From Bradyrhizobium sp. in8p8 (GTDB taxonomy: Bacteria; Pseudomonadota; Alphaproteobacteria; Rhizobiales; Xanthobacteraceae): a stretch of 64,000 nucleotides of DNA. Of the stretch, positions 7,323-17,123 are shown piece by piece. The stretch spans positions 124,001-188,000 of the forward strand of contig NZ_AUGD01000007.1 in NCBI RefSeq assembly GCF_000426845.1. The letters run 5' to 3'. Under the pieces are notes generated by a model. The model was not told where the DNA came from. It saw nothing but the letters and a program-made list of their open reading frames with translations, and made no database searches. The first letter of the stretch is position 1. Each line of letters begins with the position of its first letter. The position numbers were made by a program, and so were the translations under genes.

Positions 7323-7769
7323 ATGCGATGCCGAACCATTGCTGCAGCGTTCCTGTTCGCCGCCTTGGGCCATACGGCTCTGGCTCAATCGCCCGCGGAA
7401 CATGAGTCCCATCATCCAGGGCAGGACCAGGCGCCCGCGTCACCGCAGGCAAGTTCTCCGGCAAACCAGTCCACGGAGCGACGCACGACGCCGGGTGGAG
7501 ATATGATGGGAATGGTGGGGCACGGGATGATGGGGCAGGGAATGAAGGGACGCGGCAAGATGGGCGGTGACAGGATGGAGCCGCCGGTCGTGTTCCGCAT
7601 CGTCTTCGCATTGATGGACGCCGACGGTGACGGCAGCGTCTCCTCGCCGGAGTTTCAGGCCGCTCATGAACGAATATTCAAGGCGATGGATAGCAGCAAG
7701 GATGGGAAGCTCACCCTCGAAGAGATGATGGTGTTCATGCACAGCAAGAGCAACGTTCCTCAACAATAG
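7323..7769 (+). CDS. exported EF-hand calcium-binding protein
   Basis: A 148-residue secreted protein: signal peptide (MRCRTIAAAFLFAALGHTAL-AQ), a low-complexity stretch rich in Pro, Gln and His (23-60), a Met/Gly-rich stretch (60-85, repeated GxGM units), then two EF-hand loops, D99 to E110 (DADGDGSVSSPE) and D123 to E134 (DSSKDGKLTLEE). The Met/Gly/His-rich segment could also bind copper or another soft metal, in keeping with the metal ATPase just downstream. The FixK box at 7252 suggests induction at low oxygen. The actual ligand is inferred, not shown. Confidence 0.8.
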   Translation: MRCRTIAAAFLFAALGHTALAQSPAEHESHHPGQDQAPASPQASSPANQSTERRTTPGGDMMGMVGHGMMGQGMKGRGKMGGDRMEPPVVFRIVFALMDADGDGSVSSPEFQAAHERIFKAMDSSKDGKLTLEEMMVFMHSKSNVPQQ

Positions 7770-7918
7770 CGGAAATCGAAGGACGGCCGCGCCGAGTTGC
7801 CTGAAATGGCTTTTGCGCCGGCCCCGTTCCGGCCGCCGCGCAGCCGTTGCTCCGGCCTCAGTTCGCAGCGATTGAGATGAAGCGGCTCGATCGGCGAGGC
7901 TGCTTGCGGAGGAGTGCC

Positions 7919-7957
7919 ATGCGTATCCAGCAGCGGAGACCAGGCCGTGTCGTTTGA
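7919..7957 (+). CDS. possible 12-codon leader ORF before the metal ATPase
   Basis: The strong GGAGG site at 7907-7911 is ideally spaced for the ATG at 7919, which opens a 12-codon arginine-rich frame (MRIQQRRPGRVV) ending at TGA 7955-7957. It overlaps the likely GTG start of the ATPase at 7947 in another frame. This arrangement could couple translation of the two, or the leader may be meaningless. Confidence 0.3.
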   Translation: MRIQQRRPGRVV

Positions 7958-10238
7958 TCGGGTTCTGCGATGGTCTCTGGTCGCGATTGCAATCGCGGGA
8001 TTGACCGCAGGTACCCTCGCGCGCGCCGCGGGCCGGCCTGATCTGGCCGACTTCGCCTGGGCGCTCGGCACGGTGCCGGTGATCGCAGGACTGGCGATCT
8101 CCATTGTCACGGATCTTCTGCGCGGCCGCGTCGGCGTGGACGCGATCGCGCTGCTGTCGATGAGCGCGGCGCTGGCGCTGGGGCAGCCGCTTGCCGGCGC
8201 CGTGGTCGCGCTGATGTATTCCGGCGGCAACGTGCTGGAGGAGATCGCGGTCGCCCGGGCGGAGCGGGACCTCCGGTCGCTGGTCGATCGCGCACCGCGG
8301 CTGGCACATCGCAAGTCCAGCGAACGGATCGAGGATGTTCCGATCGAGGACGTCGCGGTCGGCGAAGAGCTTCTGGTGCGGGCCGGCGAGATCGTTCCGG
8401 TCGACGGAATCGTCGGCTCGGCGTTCGCCACCATCGACGAATCCGCGGTGACGGGCGAACCGATCCCGGTTGAGAAGACACGCGGCAGTGCCGTTCTTTC
8501 CGGCTCGCTGAACGCGGGAGAGACCTTCCAATTGACCGTGACCGCGGTGGCCGGCGAGAGTACCTACGCCGGCATCGTGCGCATGGTGACGGCGGCGCAG
8601 ACGGCGAAAGCCCCCTTCGTGCGGCTGGCCGACCGCTATGCGCTGATCTTCCTGCCGGTGACACTCGTCATCGCCTATGTGGCATGGCACATCTCCGGAG
8701 ACTTGACCCGCAGCCTTGCCGTGCTGGTGGCGGCGACGCCTTGCCCCTTGATTCTGGCCGCCCCCGTGGCCTTCATCGCCGGTGTGGCCCAAGCCGCGCG
8801 GCGTGGCATCCTGGTCAAGGGCGGAGGCGCCCTGGAGGCACTGGCGCGCGCACACACGGTGCTGTTCGACAAGACCGGCACCCTGACGATCGGCGGAGCG
8901 CGGTTGCTGTCCGTGGAAGTCGCGCCAGGAGAGGATCCGGATGAGGTTCTCAGGCTCGGGGCCTCGCTCGAGCAGGCCTCGCATCACGTGGTTGCGAAGG
9001 CGGTCGTCGCTGCGGCCGTCCAGCATGGCCTCGAGCTGGCGCCGCCGGAACATGTCAGGGAGACCATGGGGTCTGGCCTGAGCGGTGTGATCGACGGACG
9101 CCAGGTCACGGCGGGCTCACGCGAGATGTTTCGCTCGCATATCGAGCCGTCGTCGTGGGAGCTGCGAGCGATTCGGCGTGCCTCATGGCGCTCGGCCCTG
9201 ATCGTCTTCGTCGCGGTCGACGGTCGTATGACCGGTGCGCTGCTGCTGGCGGACGAACTGCGGGCGGATACGCCACGCGCGATCCGGCTGCTGCGAGATG
9301 CCGGGATCGCACGGATGGTGATGGTCACGGGCGATCGCGCCGCGACGGCGCAGGCCATCGGAGCAGCGCTCGATCTCGATGCCGTGCTGGCCGACCGTGT
9401 TCCTTCCGACAAGGTGGAGGCGGTGCGTAGCGAGCAGCGGCTGCATCCGACCATCATGGTCGGCGACGGCATCAATGACGCCCCGGCGCTGGCGGTGGCC
9501 GACGTCGGCGTCGCACTTGGCGCGCGCGGTGCAAGCGCCTCGTCCGAGGCGGCAGATGTGGTGATTCTCACCGACCGGCTCGATCGGGTCGGCGAAGCGA
9601 TCATGATCTCGCAGCGGGCGCGACGCATTGCCATGCAGAGCATATTTGCCGGCATGGGATTGTCGTTGGTCGCGATGATCGCCGCAACCGTCGGCTGGCT
9701 TGACCCCGTGCCTGCTGCGATCGTGCAGGAGGTGATCGACGTTGCCGTCATCCTGAACGCGCTGCGCGCCCTGGCCCCGTCCCTCGCCAGGAGCGGCCCT
9801 CGCATCACCGCGGAGCAGGGGCGGACATTGCATCACGATCATCAGGCCCTCTTCAAGGACCTTGACCGCTTGCGGCAGATCGTCGACGCGCTGGACGATG
9901 TGATGCCTGAATCCGCCGCTGCGATGATCGGCGAAGCCCACCGGCTGGTTCAGAGCAGCGTCGTGGCTCACGAACGCGAGGATGAAGACAGCGTTTATCC
10001 GAAGCTCACGAAGGTGCTGCGCGATCGCCACGGGCTCTCTGCCATGAGCCGTGCACATCGCGAAATCCTGCATCTCGCGCGGTTACTCGCGCGGATCGCG
10101 GAGGATCTGCCGTCGGAGAAGATCGACCGCTATCTTGTACGAGACGCTCAGCGCGTGATCGAGGCGATCGAGACGCTGGTACGCATGCACACTGCTCAGG
10201 AGGAGGACATCTACGAAGCCGTGGTGTCTCCGGCTTAG
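7947..10238 (+). CDS. P1B-type heavy-metal ATPase fused to a C-terminal hemerythrin domain
   Basis: A 763-residue two-part protein. Residues 1-615 form a P1B transporter: about four N-terminal membrane helices with no cytosolic metal-binding domain, an actuator TGEP motif, a membrane motif TPCPL at C266-P267-L268, phosphorylated D308 in DKTGT, GDGIND near 506-511 and two last helices. Residues 625-763 are a hemerythrin HHE domain: HHDH at 629, HEREDE, SRAHRE and HTAQEED give the histidine and acidic ligands of a di-iron site. CPL instead of CPC or CPH leaves the metal uncertain (iron, cobalt or zinc are options). An upstream GTG (7914) is an alternative start. The hemerythrin part could sense oxygen or iron. 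Confidence 0.88.
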   Translation: MSFDRVLRWSLVAIAIAGLTAGTLARAAGRPDLADFAWALGTVPVIAGLAISIVTDLLRGRVGVDAIALLSMSAALALGQPLAGAVVALMYSGGNVLEEIAVARAERDLRSLVDRAPRLAHRKSSERIEDVPIEDVAVGEELLVRAGEIVPVDGIVGSAFATIDESAVTGEPIPVEKTRGSAVLSGSLNAGETFQLTVTAVAGESTYAGIVRMVTAAQTAKAPFVRLADRYALIFLPVTLVIAYVAWHISGDLTRSLAVLVAATPCPLILAAPVAFIAGVAQAARRGILVKGGGALEALARAHTVLFDKTGTLTIGGARLLSVEVAPGEDPDEVLRLGASLEQASHHVVAKAVVAAAVQHGLELAPPEHVRETMGSGLSGVIDGRQVTAGSREMFRSHIEPSSWELRAIRRASWRSALIVFVAVDGRMTGALLLADELRADTPRAIRLLRDAGIARMVMVTGDRAATAQAIGAALDLDAVLADRVPSDKVEAVRSEQRLHPTIMVGDGINDAPALAVADVGVALGARGASASSEAADVVILTDRLDRVGEAIMISQRARRIAMQSIFAGMGLSLVAMIAATVGWLDPVPAAIVQEVIDVAVILNALRALAPSLARSGPRITAEQGRTLHHDHQALFKDLDRLRQIVDALDDVMPESAAAMIGEAHRLVQSSVVAHEREDEDSVYPKLTKVLRDRHGLSAMSRAHREILHLARLLARIAEDLPSEKIDRYLVRDAQRVIEAIETLVRMHTAQEEDIYEAVVSPA

Positions 10239-10290
10239 CAACCACAAAAGCCGGGACCGGGCTGCTCCTGCTGCTGATTTCGATGAAGGG

Positions 10291-10304
10291 TTGAGTCAGC
10301 TCAA
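10291..10304 (+). promoter_or_regulatory. FixK/FNR-type box TTGAGTCAGCTCAA
   Basis: An exact TTGA-N6-TCAA match centred 77 bases before the ATG at 10375 of the ferric-reductase-like gene. A start site near 10339 would leave a 36-base leader. It lies in the gap after the ATPase-hemerythrin gene, so the oxidoreductase probably has its own FixK-controlled promoter. Confidence 0.7.
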
Positions 10305-10374
10305 TGCAACGCAGCTGGATCGGTCCATTGTGCCCGGCAGTTCGTCGCGTCGCTATCGGCATGAGAGAGGCCAC

Positions 10375-11727
10375 ATGCAGAATCTCAAGCGAGCCTTCTG
10401 GGGCAGTCTGGCGGTTCTGGTCCTGCTGTGGCTGGTTGCGGAACCCCAGCCGTTGGGGCCCGGCCCCTTCTTCCCGCTTCGCCAGAGAATGGTGCAGTTG
10501 AGCGGCATCCTGGCCATGGGATGCATGAGCATGGCGATGGTTCTCGCGCTGCGACCGCGCTGGCCGGAGGCCTGGCTGGGCGGTCTGGACAAGATGTACC
10601 GCCTGCACAAATGGTTCGGCATCGCCGCTCTGGCGACCGCCATCGTCCATTGGCTCTGGGCCAGCGGCCCGAAATGGGCAGTCGGCTTGGGGTTGCTGGC
10701 GCGGCCGGAGCGTGGGCCAAGGCCGGCGATCGGGAATTCGGTCGAGGCCTTCCTTGCCGGCCTGCGTGGTCCGGCGGAGGGGTTGGGCGAGTGGGCCTTC
10801 TACGGCACTGTGGTGCTGATCGCTCTGGCGCTCATCCAGGCGTTCCCATACCGGCTCTTCTACAAGACCCATCGGCTCCTCGCGATCGCGTATCTTGTGC
10901 TGGTCTTTCACGCGGTGGCGTTGATGAAGTTCAGTTACTGGATGTCGCCGCTTGGAGGCATCGTGGGGGCACTGCTGGTCGGCGGCACGTGGGCTGCGGC
11001 TGTTGCGCTCATGCGGCGCATTGGCGCCGGGCGCCAGGTCAAGGGCAGGATCACCTCGCTCAAGTATTATCCCGGCGTCAGAGCAATCGAGACCGAGATC
11101 GAAGTGCCTCATGGCTGGCCGGGCCATCGACCGGGCCAGTTCGCTTTCGCCACGTCGGACATTTCGGAGGGCGCCCACCCTTACACGATTGCCTCCTGCT
11201 GGAGCGCCGAGTATCCCAGGATCACCTTCATCACCAAGGAGCTCGGGGACCACACCAGCCGGCTGCGCGAGATGCTCCGTGTCGGACAGGAGGTGAAGGT
11301 AGAAGGCCCCTATGGTTGCTTCACTTTCGACGATGACTGCTCGCGTCAGATCTGGATTGGCGCGGGCATCGGCGTCACGCCCTTCGTCGCACGCATGAAG
11401 CAGATGACCCTTCGGAAGGATGCGCCGAACTGCTCTGTGACGCAGCCCGTCGATCTGTTTCACGCCACGGCCGATGTCGACGAGGAGGCTCTCGGCAAGC
11501 TCGCGGCGGATGCGCGGTCAGCCAATGTCCGGCTGCATGTTCTCGTCGACGCGCGCGACGGGCGATTGACCGGCGAACGCATTCGCGAGGCCGTGCCGGA
11601 GTGGCGTAAAGCCAGCGTCTGGTTCTGTGGTCCAACGGCGTTCGGTGAAGCGCTCAGGCGAGACTTCAGCGCGCACGGCTTTCCTGTCGAGCAGCGGTTT
11701 CATCAGGAGCTGTTCGCGATGCGATGA
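10375..11727 (+). CDS. ferric-reductase-like transmembrane flavoprotein
   Basis: A 450-residue membrane oxidoreductase. The N-terminal half (about 1-215) has six hydrophobic segments with paired histidines (LHKWFGIAAL, AIVHWLW, KTHRLLAIAY, VFHAVALM) expected to bind haem b, as in the ferric reductase/NADPH oxidase domain. The C-terminal half is an FAD- and NAD-binding reductase: RPGQFAF and HPYTIAS for FAD, GAGIGVTPF for the nucleotide, and the WFCGP block near the end. The ATG at 10375 is preceded by GAGAGG. It would pass electrons from cytosolic NAD(P)H through the membrane to iron or another acceptor. FixK control is likely. Confidence 0.85.
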   Translation: MQNLKRAFWGSLAVLVLLWLVAEPQPLGPGPFFPLRQRMVQLSGILAMGCMSMAMVLALRPRWPEAWLGGLDKMYRLHKWFGIAALATAIVHWLWASGPKWAVGLGLLARPERGPRPAIGNSVEAFLAGLRGPAEGLGEWAFYGTVVLIALALIQAFPYRLFYKTHRLLAIAYLVLVFHAVALMKFSYWMSPLGGIVGALLVGGTWAAAVALMRRIGAGRQVKGRITSLKYYPGVRAIETEIEVPHGWPGHRPGQFAFATSDISEGAHPYTIASCWSAEYPRITFITKELGDHTSRLREMLRVGQEVKVEGPYGCFTFDDDCSRQIWIGAGIGVTPFVARMKQMTLRKDAPNCSVTQPVDLFHATADVDEEALGKLAADARSANVRLHVLVDARDGRLTGERIREAVPEWRKASVWFCGPTAFGEALRRDFSAHGFPVEQRFHQELFAMR

Positions 11728-11792
11728 CCGAGGTCGCGCGCGCATTCCGCTTCCCGAAGCCGGCATGGTGCGTCTGCACGCTCGCGGCACCG

Positions 11793-11817
11793 GGACCGGC
11801 CGGCGCATGCCCGGTCC
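11793..11817 (+). terminator. GC-rich hairpin after the ferric reductase gene
   Basis: GGACCGG (11793-11799) and CCGGTCC (11811-11817) form a 7-bp stem, with no T-run. It may slow or end transcription from the oxidoreductase gene before groESL, but it is weak evidence. Confidence 0.25.
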
Positions 11818-11888
11818 ATCCGGCTGACCTTCCCCGCCACCCGGCAGGGCGGTCCGCAGGGGTGCGACAAAAATTTCCGCCGGGCCCT

Positions 11889-11919
11889 CTTGAACAGAAA
11901 TCGACCTGTTCCTAGGTCG
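11889..11919 (+). promoter_or_regulatory. groESL promoter region with overlapping dyads
   Basis: CTTGAA (11889-11894) and CCTAGG (11911-11916) are 16 bases apart and could be a sigma-32-like promoter. Two inverted repeats overlap here: GAACAG/CTGTTC (11892-11897 and 11906-11911) and CGACCT/AGGTCG (11902-11907 and 11914-11919). No CIRCE element (TTAGCACTC-N9-GAGTGCTAA) is present. The assignment to RpoH is an inference. Confidence 0.35.
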
Positions 11920-11988
11920 TTTGCCGCCCGGGGGCCGGTTCCGGACCCGGATTTTGGACATCGCTGAACCTACGCAAGGAGGATGTGC

Positions 11989-12303
11989 ATGCATTTCCGC
12001 CCGTTGCACGACCGTGTGCTCGTGCGCCGCATCGATGCCGAGGAGAAGACCACAGGGGGCATCATCATTCCCGACACCGCCAAGGAAAAGCCGCAGCAGG
12101 GCGAGGTCATCGCTGTGGGGCCGGGCGGGCGTAACGAGCAGGGCCAGCTCGTGCCGCTCGACATCAAGGTCGGCGACCGGGTGCTGTTCGGAAAGTGGTC
12201 GGGCACCGAGGTCAAGATCGACGGCGAGGAGCTCTTGATCATGAAGGAAAGCGATCTTCTCGGCGTGGCCGAACAGGCCGGCACGCTGAAGAAGGCGGCG
12301 TAA
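11989..12303 (+). CDS. groES: co-chaperonin GroES
   Basis: The 104-residue GroES lid protein, which caps the GroEL ring during folding. The sequence MHFRPLHDRVLVRRIDAEEK and the mobile-loop region TTGGIIIPDTAKEKPQQG are diagnostic. I start at ATG 11989 because AAGGAGG at 11974-11980 is well spaced for it; the ATG at 11983 is too close. groEL follows after 34 bases, forming the usual operon. Confidence 0.97.
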   Translation: MHFRPLHDRVLVRRIDAEEKTTGGIIIPDTAKEKPQQGEVIAVGPGGRNEQGQLVPLDIKVGDRVLFGKWSGTEVKIDGEELLIMKESDLLGVAEQAGTLKKAA

Positions 12304-12337
12304 CTGACAGTCATCGAAAGGAAAGGAGTTTAGCAAC

Positions 12338-13957
<1,620 letters not shown>

Positions 13958-13963
13958 AGAGGC

Positions 13964-13991
13964 GCGGGCCCGGCCTGACGGCCGGGCCCGC
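13964..13991 (+). terminator. hairpin after groEL
   Basis: A perfect 12-bp stem, GCGGGCCCGGCC (13964-13975) with GGCCGGGCCCGC (13980-13991), and a 4-base loop lie 7 bases after the groEL stop. No T-run follows, so termination may be partial and the small genes downstream may be read from groESL. Confidence 0.5.
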
Positions 13992-14048
13992 TGTCGATGA
14001 GCTATGCTTGATCGATTTGGATCTGTTTCGAAACGAAAGGAGGATGAG

Positions 14049-14384
14049 ATGATCAAGGATCGTGCTTTCTCCGCTCGCGGGGAAACCACCCAGAAGACGT
14101 TGCGGCGCTTCGCCGCCTTGGCCGTCGGGGCCGGCCTCTCTCTCGTGCCCTTTGCGGCCCTTGGGGCCGAAAGCCCCGGCTCTGCCGCCAGGACCGCGGA
14201 TGCTTTCGAACGGCTCGCCTTGCCGCCGATCCCGTACCTGGAGACGATGCCGTGGTCGAGCTGGGAACGGGGCGGCCCGACCATGAAGGTGGACACATTG
14301 CTCTCGCCGATCCTCGGGCCATCCGGAATCCGGCTCGATCTCACGCCGCCGGATCGGAGCGGTCCGGAGCCCGCGATGAGCTGA
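14049..14384 (+). CDS. small exported hypothetical protein
   Basis: A 111-residue protein with an N-terminal export signal (LRRFAALAVGAGLSLVPFAAL, cut near ALGAE). The mature part is Pro-rich with the block LPPIPYLETMPWSSWERGGP and then MKVDTLLSPILGP. I do not recognise a family with known function, although the pattern looks like a Bradyrhizobium orphan. AAAGGAGG lies 6 bases before the ATG at 14049. It sits between groEL and ftsH with two other tiny envelope genes and may be part of a heat- or stress-induced group. Confidence 0.65.
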   Translation: MIKDRAFSARGETTQKTLRRFAALAVGAGLSLVPFAALGAESPGSAARTADAFERLALPPIPYLETMPWSSWERGGPTMKVDTLLSPILGPSGIRLDLTPPDRSGPEPAMS

Positions 14385-14444
14385 GACGGCGGAGCGGCCA
14401 GCGGCCGCTCCCGACATCGCTCCGGCGAAAGGAGGGATGAACAG

Positions 14445-14678
14445 ATGAAAGGCATTGTCGTTGCCGCTCTCTTGTTGGGGATGGTCAATACGCTCCAGGC
14501 CAAGGAGGCGGACTACCCCCGCGGCGAGGTGCGAAGCTTGGCTAAGCCCGCCCGGCAGCTTGCGACCAGTTCCGACGCAACGTCGGCAGGCAATGCTGAG
14601 AACAGCCGTCCGAATCGGCGCCGAGGCGGGGAGCTCTCGCCCGGTCGTATCGTTCCCGACATCTGCACCGGATGCTGA
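14445..14678 (+). CDS. tiny exported hypothetical protein
   Basis: A 77-residue product with a clear signal peptide (MKGIVVAALLLGMVNTLQA, cut before KEAD). The mature part of about 58 residues is basic and ends ...SPGRIVPDICTGC, with two cysteines that could form a disulfide or bind a metal. GAAAGGAGG precedes the ATG at good spacing. No family recognised. Confidence 0.6.
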   Translation: MKGIVVAALLLGMVNTLQAKEADYPRGEVRSLAKPARQLATSSDATSAGNAENSRPNRRRGGELSPGRIVPDICTGC

Positions 14679-14757
14679 CCGGCCTTAGGCCGATCAGCAT
14701 CTGTTCGGCGCTCGTCTCTTGTGGTGGCTCGACACAGGCGCAGCTTCGGCTGCACGC

Positions 14758-15006
14758 ATGTTTGGTTCGTGGATGGACGATTATCGTGATCTCGTCAGCG
14801 CGGCTCTTGCGCTGTTTTGTGCCGGCGTGATGTTGGTGGCCGGCCATCTCTTGCTCGAATGGCACGCCGGACATGCCGCTCCGGGCACCGGCGTCGATGC
14901 GCCCAGGAGCGAAGGCGCGCCCGCGCCGCTCATCTCGAACGGCTCGTCACCAGACAGGAAGGTGATCGAACTCCCCGCAGAGATCAGGCGCAAGCGTGCT
15001 GCCTGA
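14758..15006 (+). CDS. small single-pass membrane protein
   Basis: An 82-residue protein starting at ATG 14758 (MFGSWMDDYRDLVSAALALF). One membrane helix spans about residues 12-32 and is followed by a hydrophilic tail containing GHAAPGTGVDAP and ending RKVIELPAEIRRKRAA. A frame extends upstream to a GTG at 14719, so the start is uncertain. It converges with ftsH. Function unknown. Confidence 0.5.
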   Translation: MFGSWMDDYRDLVSAALALFCAGVMLVAGHLLLEWHAGHAAPGTGVDAPRSEGAPAPLISNGSSPDRKVIELPAEIRRKRAA

Positions 15007-15025
15007 GGCAGCCTTGCGCTATGGC

Positions 15026-15039
15026 GCGTTTTGAAACGC
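15026..15039. terminator. short dyad between convergent genes
   Basis: GCGTTT (15026-15031) and AAACGC (15034-15039) form a 6-bp dyad between the membrane protein gene and the end of ftsH. It may be a weak bidirectional terminator. Confidence 0.25.
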
Positions 15040-15050
15040 CGGCGCGAAGC

Positions 15051-16889
15051 CTAGATGGCCCGCAGTCCTTCCTGGGGCATCTCCCGGATCAGCGCATCGA
15101 TATCGCCCTGCTCGAGCGTCTCCTTCTCCAGCAGCTTCTTCGCGGCGCGGTCCAGGATCGGCCGCCGCGTGCTCAGGATACCCTGAGTGCGCTGGAAGAC
15201 CTGGTCGACGATGGCCTTGACCTCCTGGTCGACCGCGGCTGCCGTCTCTTCCGCATAGTCGCGCTCGCGCGTCGGATAGGGCCGGTCGGCGCTGGCGAGG
15301 AAGTTGCCGGGATCGCGCTCATACGCGACGCTGCCCAGCCGCTCGGACATGCCGTAACGCGTCACCATGCTGCGAGCGATGTCGGTGACGCGGCGCAGAT
15401 CGTCGGCCGCACCGGTGGACAGATGCCCGAACACGATCAGCTCCGCGGCGCGGCCGCCGAGCAGCACCGCCATCTTGTTCTCCAGCTCCTCCTTGGTCAT
15501 CAGGAAGCGATCTTCGATCGGCCGCTGAATGGTGTAGCCGAGCGCGCCGACGCCGCGCGGGATGATCGAGACCTTGTGCACGGGATCGGTCCCGGGCAGC
15601 GAGAGCGCGACCAGGGCGTGGCCCATCTCGTGATAGGCCACGATCTCGCGCTCCTTGGCATTGAGCAGGCGGTTGCGCTTCTCGAGGCCCGCGATCATGC
15701 GCTCGACCGCATTGTTGAAGTCGCTCATGCTCACCGCATCGGCGGCGCGGCGCGTCGCCAGCAGCGCCGCTTCATTGACGAGATTGGCGAGATCCGCGCC
15801 GGTGAACCCTGGCGTGAGCGCAGCAACGGCGTCTGCGTCCACACCCTCGGCCACGCGCACCTTCTTCATGTGCACCTTGAGGATCTCGATGCGGCCTTTC
15901 TTGTCGGGCCTGTCGACCAGCACCTGCCGGTCGAAGCGTCCGGCGCGGAGCAGGGCAGGATCGAGGATTTCGGGCCGGTTGGTGGCGGCAAGGATGACGA
16001 GCCCCGAGCGCGAATCGAAGCCGTCGAGCTCGACGAGCAGCTGGTTGAGCGTCTGCTCCTTCTCATCGTGGCCGCCGGCGAAGGGGCCGATGCCGCGGGC
16101 GCGGCCGAGCGCGTCGAGCTCGTCAATGAAGATGATCGCCGGCGCCTTCTGGTGGGCCTGCTGGAACAGGTCCCGCACCCGCGCCGCACCGACGCCCACG
16201 AACATCTCCACGAACTCCGAACCCGAGATCGAGAAGAACGGCACTCTGGCCTCGCCGGCGACCGCTTTCGCCAGCAAGGTCTTGCCGGTGCCTGGCGGTC
16301 CCACCAGCAGCACGCCTTTCGGCATGCGGCCGCCGAGCCGGCCGTAATCGGTCGGGTTCTTCAGGAAATCGACGACCTCGCGAAGCTCGTCCTTGGCCTC
16401 ATCCACACCGGCGACATCGGCGAAGGTGACCCCGGTGTTGGACTCAACATAGACCTTGGCCTTGCTCTTGCCGATCGCCATCAGCCCGCCACCGATCCCG
16501 CCTTGCGCCATGCGCTGGCCGATGTACCACCACAGGCCGAAGAACAGCAGCACGGGCATCACCCACGATAACAGGTCGCGCAGAAACGTGCTCTCGATCT
16601 GCCCGGTGAAACGGACGTTGTACTTCTCCAGCTCCTGCGCAACGTCCTGGTCGACGCGCGTGGTGACGAACTGTTTCTGGCCGCCAGGCAGCGGCTCCTT
16701 CAATGTGCCCTGCAAGGTGCGGTCGGAGATGCCGACGGCGTCGACTTTCCCCTGACGTAGCAATTGCTGGTATTCGCTATAGGGGATCACCGCGATCTGG
16801 TTCGCCGCCGAGATCAGATACTGAATCAGGAAGACCGCGAAGATCGCGGCGAGCGCGTATCCGAGATTGAAACGAACATTCTTGTTCAT
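15051..16889 (-). CDS. ftsH: ATP-dependent zinc metalloprotease FtsH (paralogue)
   Basis: A 612-residue membrane AAA+ protease that degrades unneeded or damaged membrane and cytosolic proteins. Two membrane helices (about 10-30 and 105-124) flank a periplasmic loop. Walker A GPPGTGKT is at 197-204, Walker B IIFIDELD at 252-259 and the second region of homology (ATNRPEILDPALLRAGRFD) near 302-320. The zinc motif is H420-EMG-H424, where most FtsH proteins have HEAGH. It stands alone rather than beside tilS or folP, so it is likely an accessory stress FtsH. Confidence 0.95.
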   Translation of the reverse strand: MNKNVRFNLGYALAAIFAVFLIQYLISAANQIAVIPYSEYQQLLRQGKVDAVGISDRTLQGTLKEPLPGGQKQFVTTRVDQDVAQELEKYNVRFTGQIESTFLRDLLSWVMPVLLFFGLWWYIGQRMAQGGIGGGLMAIGKSKAKVYVESNTGVTFADVAGVDEAKDELREVVDFLKNPTDYGRLGGRMPKGVLLVGPPGTGKTLLAKAVAGEARVPFFSISGSEFVEMFVGVGAARVRDLFQQAHQKAPAIIFIDELDALGRARGIGPFAGGHDEKEQTLNQLLVELDGFDSRSGLVILAATNRPEILDPALLRAGRFDRQVLVDRPDKKGRIEILKVHMKKVRVAEGVDADAVAALTPGFTGADLANLVNEAALLATRRAADAVSMSDFNNAVERMIAGLEKRNRLLNAKEREIVAYHEMGHALVALSLPGTDPVHKVSIIPRGVGALGYTIQRPIEDRFLMTKEELENKMAVLLGGRAAELIVFGHLSTGAADDLRRVTDIARSMVTRYGMSERLGSVAYERDPGNFLASADRPYPTRERDYAEETAAAVDQEVKAIVDQVFQRTQGILSTRRPILDRAAKKLLEKETLEQGDIDALIREMPQEGLRAI

Positions 16890-17089
16890 GCGAGATCCAG
16901 ATCCGATGGTGTTGCGCGGGCGGGTCGCCGAGGCACGTCTTGGCGCGCTCGTTCGGGCCCGGTACGGGTCCGGACCTGCATCATATCCTCAGAACTTCTC
17001 CTTCTGCCTTCTGTTCCCTGGCGCGGCACGCGCCCGCAGCGGGAAGCGTCCGTGGGAGTAGTCAGGCAAACGGAGGCTTAGGCAGCGAT

Positions 17090-17114
17090 AAGGCCCGGCT
17101 GCAGGCCGGGCCTT
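17090..17114 (-). terminator. hairpin after the Tyr/Gly-rich secreted protein gene
   Basis: AAGGCCCGGC (17090-17099) and GCCGGGCCTT (17105-17114) make a perfect 10-bp stem with a 5-base loop, 10 bases beyond the stop of the minus-strand gene at 17124. The following bases are only mildly T-rich. Confidence 0.5.
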
Positions 17115-17123
17115 GGCTCAAGC

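Noticed and set aside
11730..11988. CIRCE element or NifA/sigma-54 promoter upstream of groES
   Set aside because: Neither TTAGCACTC-N9-GAGTGCTAA nor a GG-N10-GC pair in consensus context was found.
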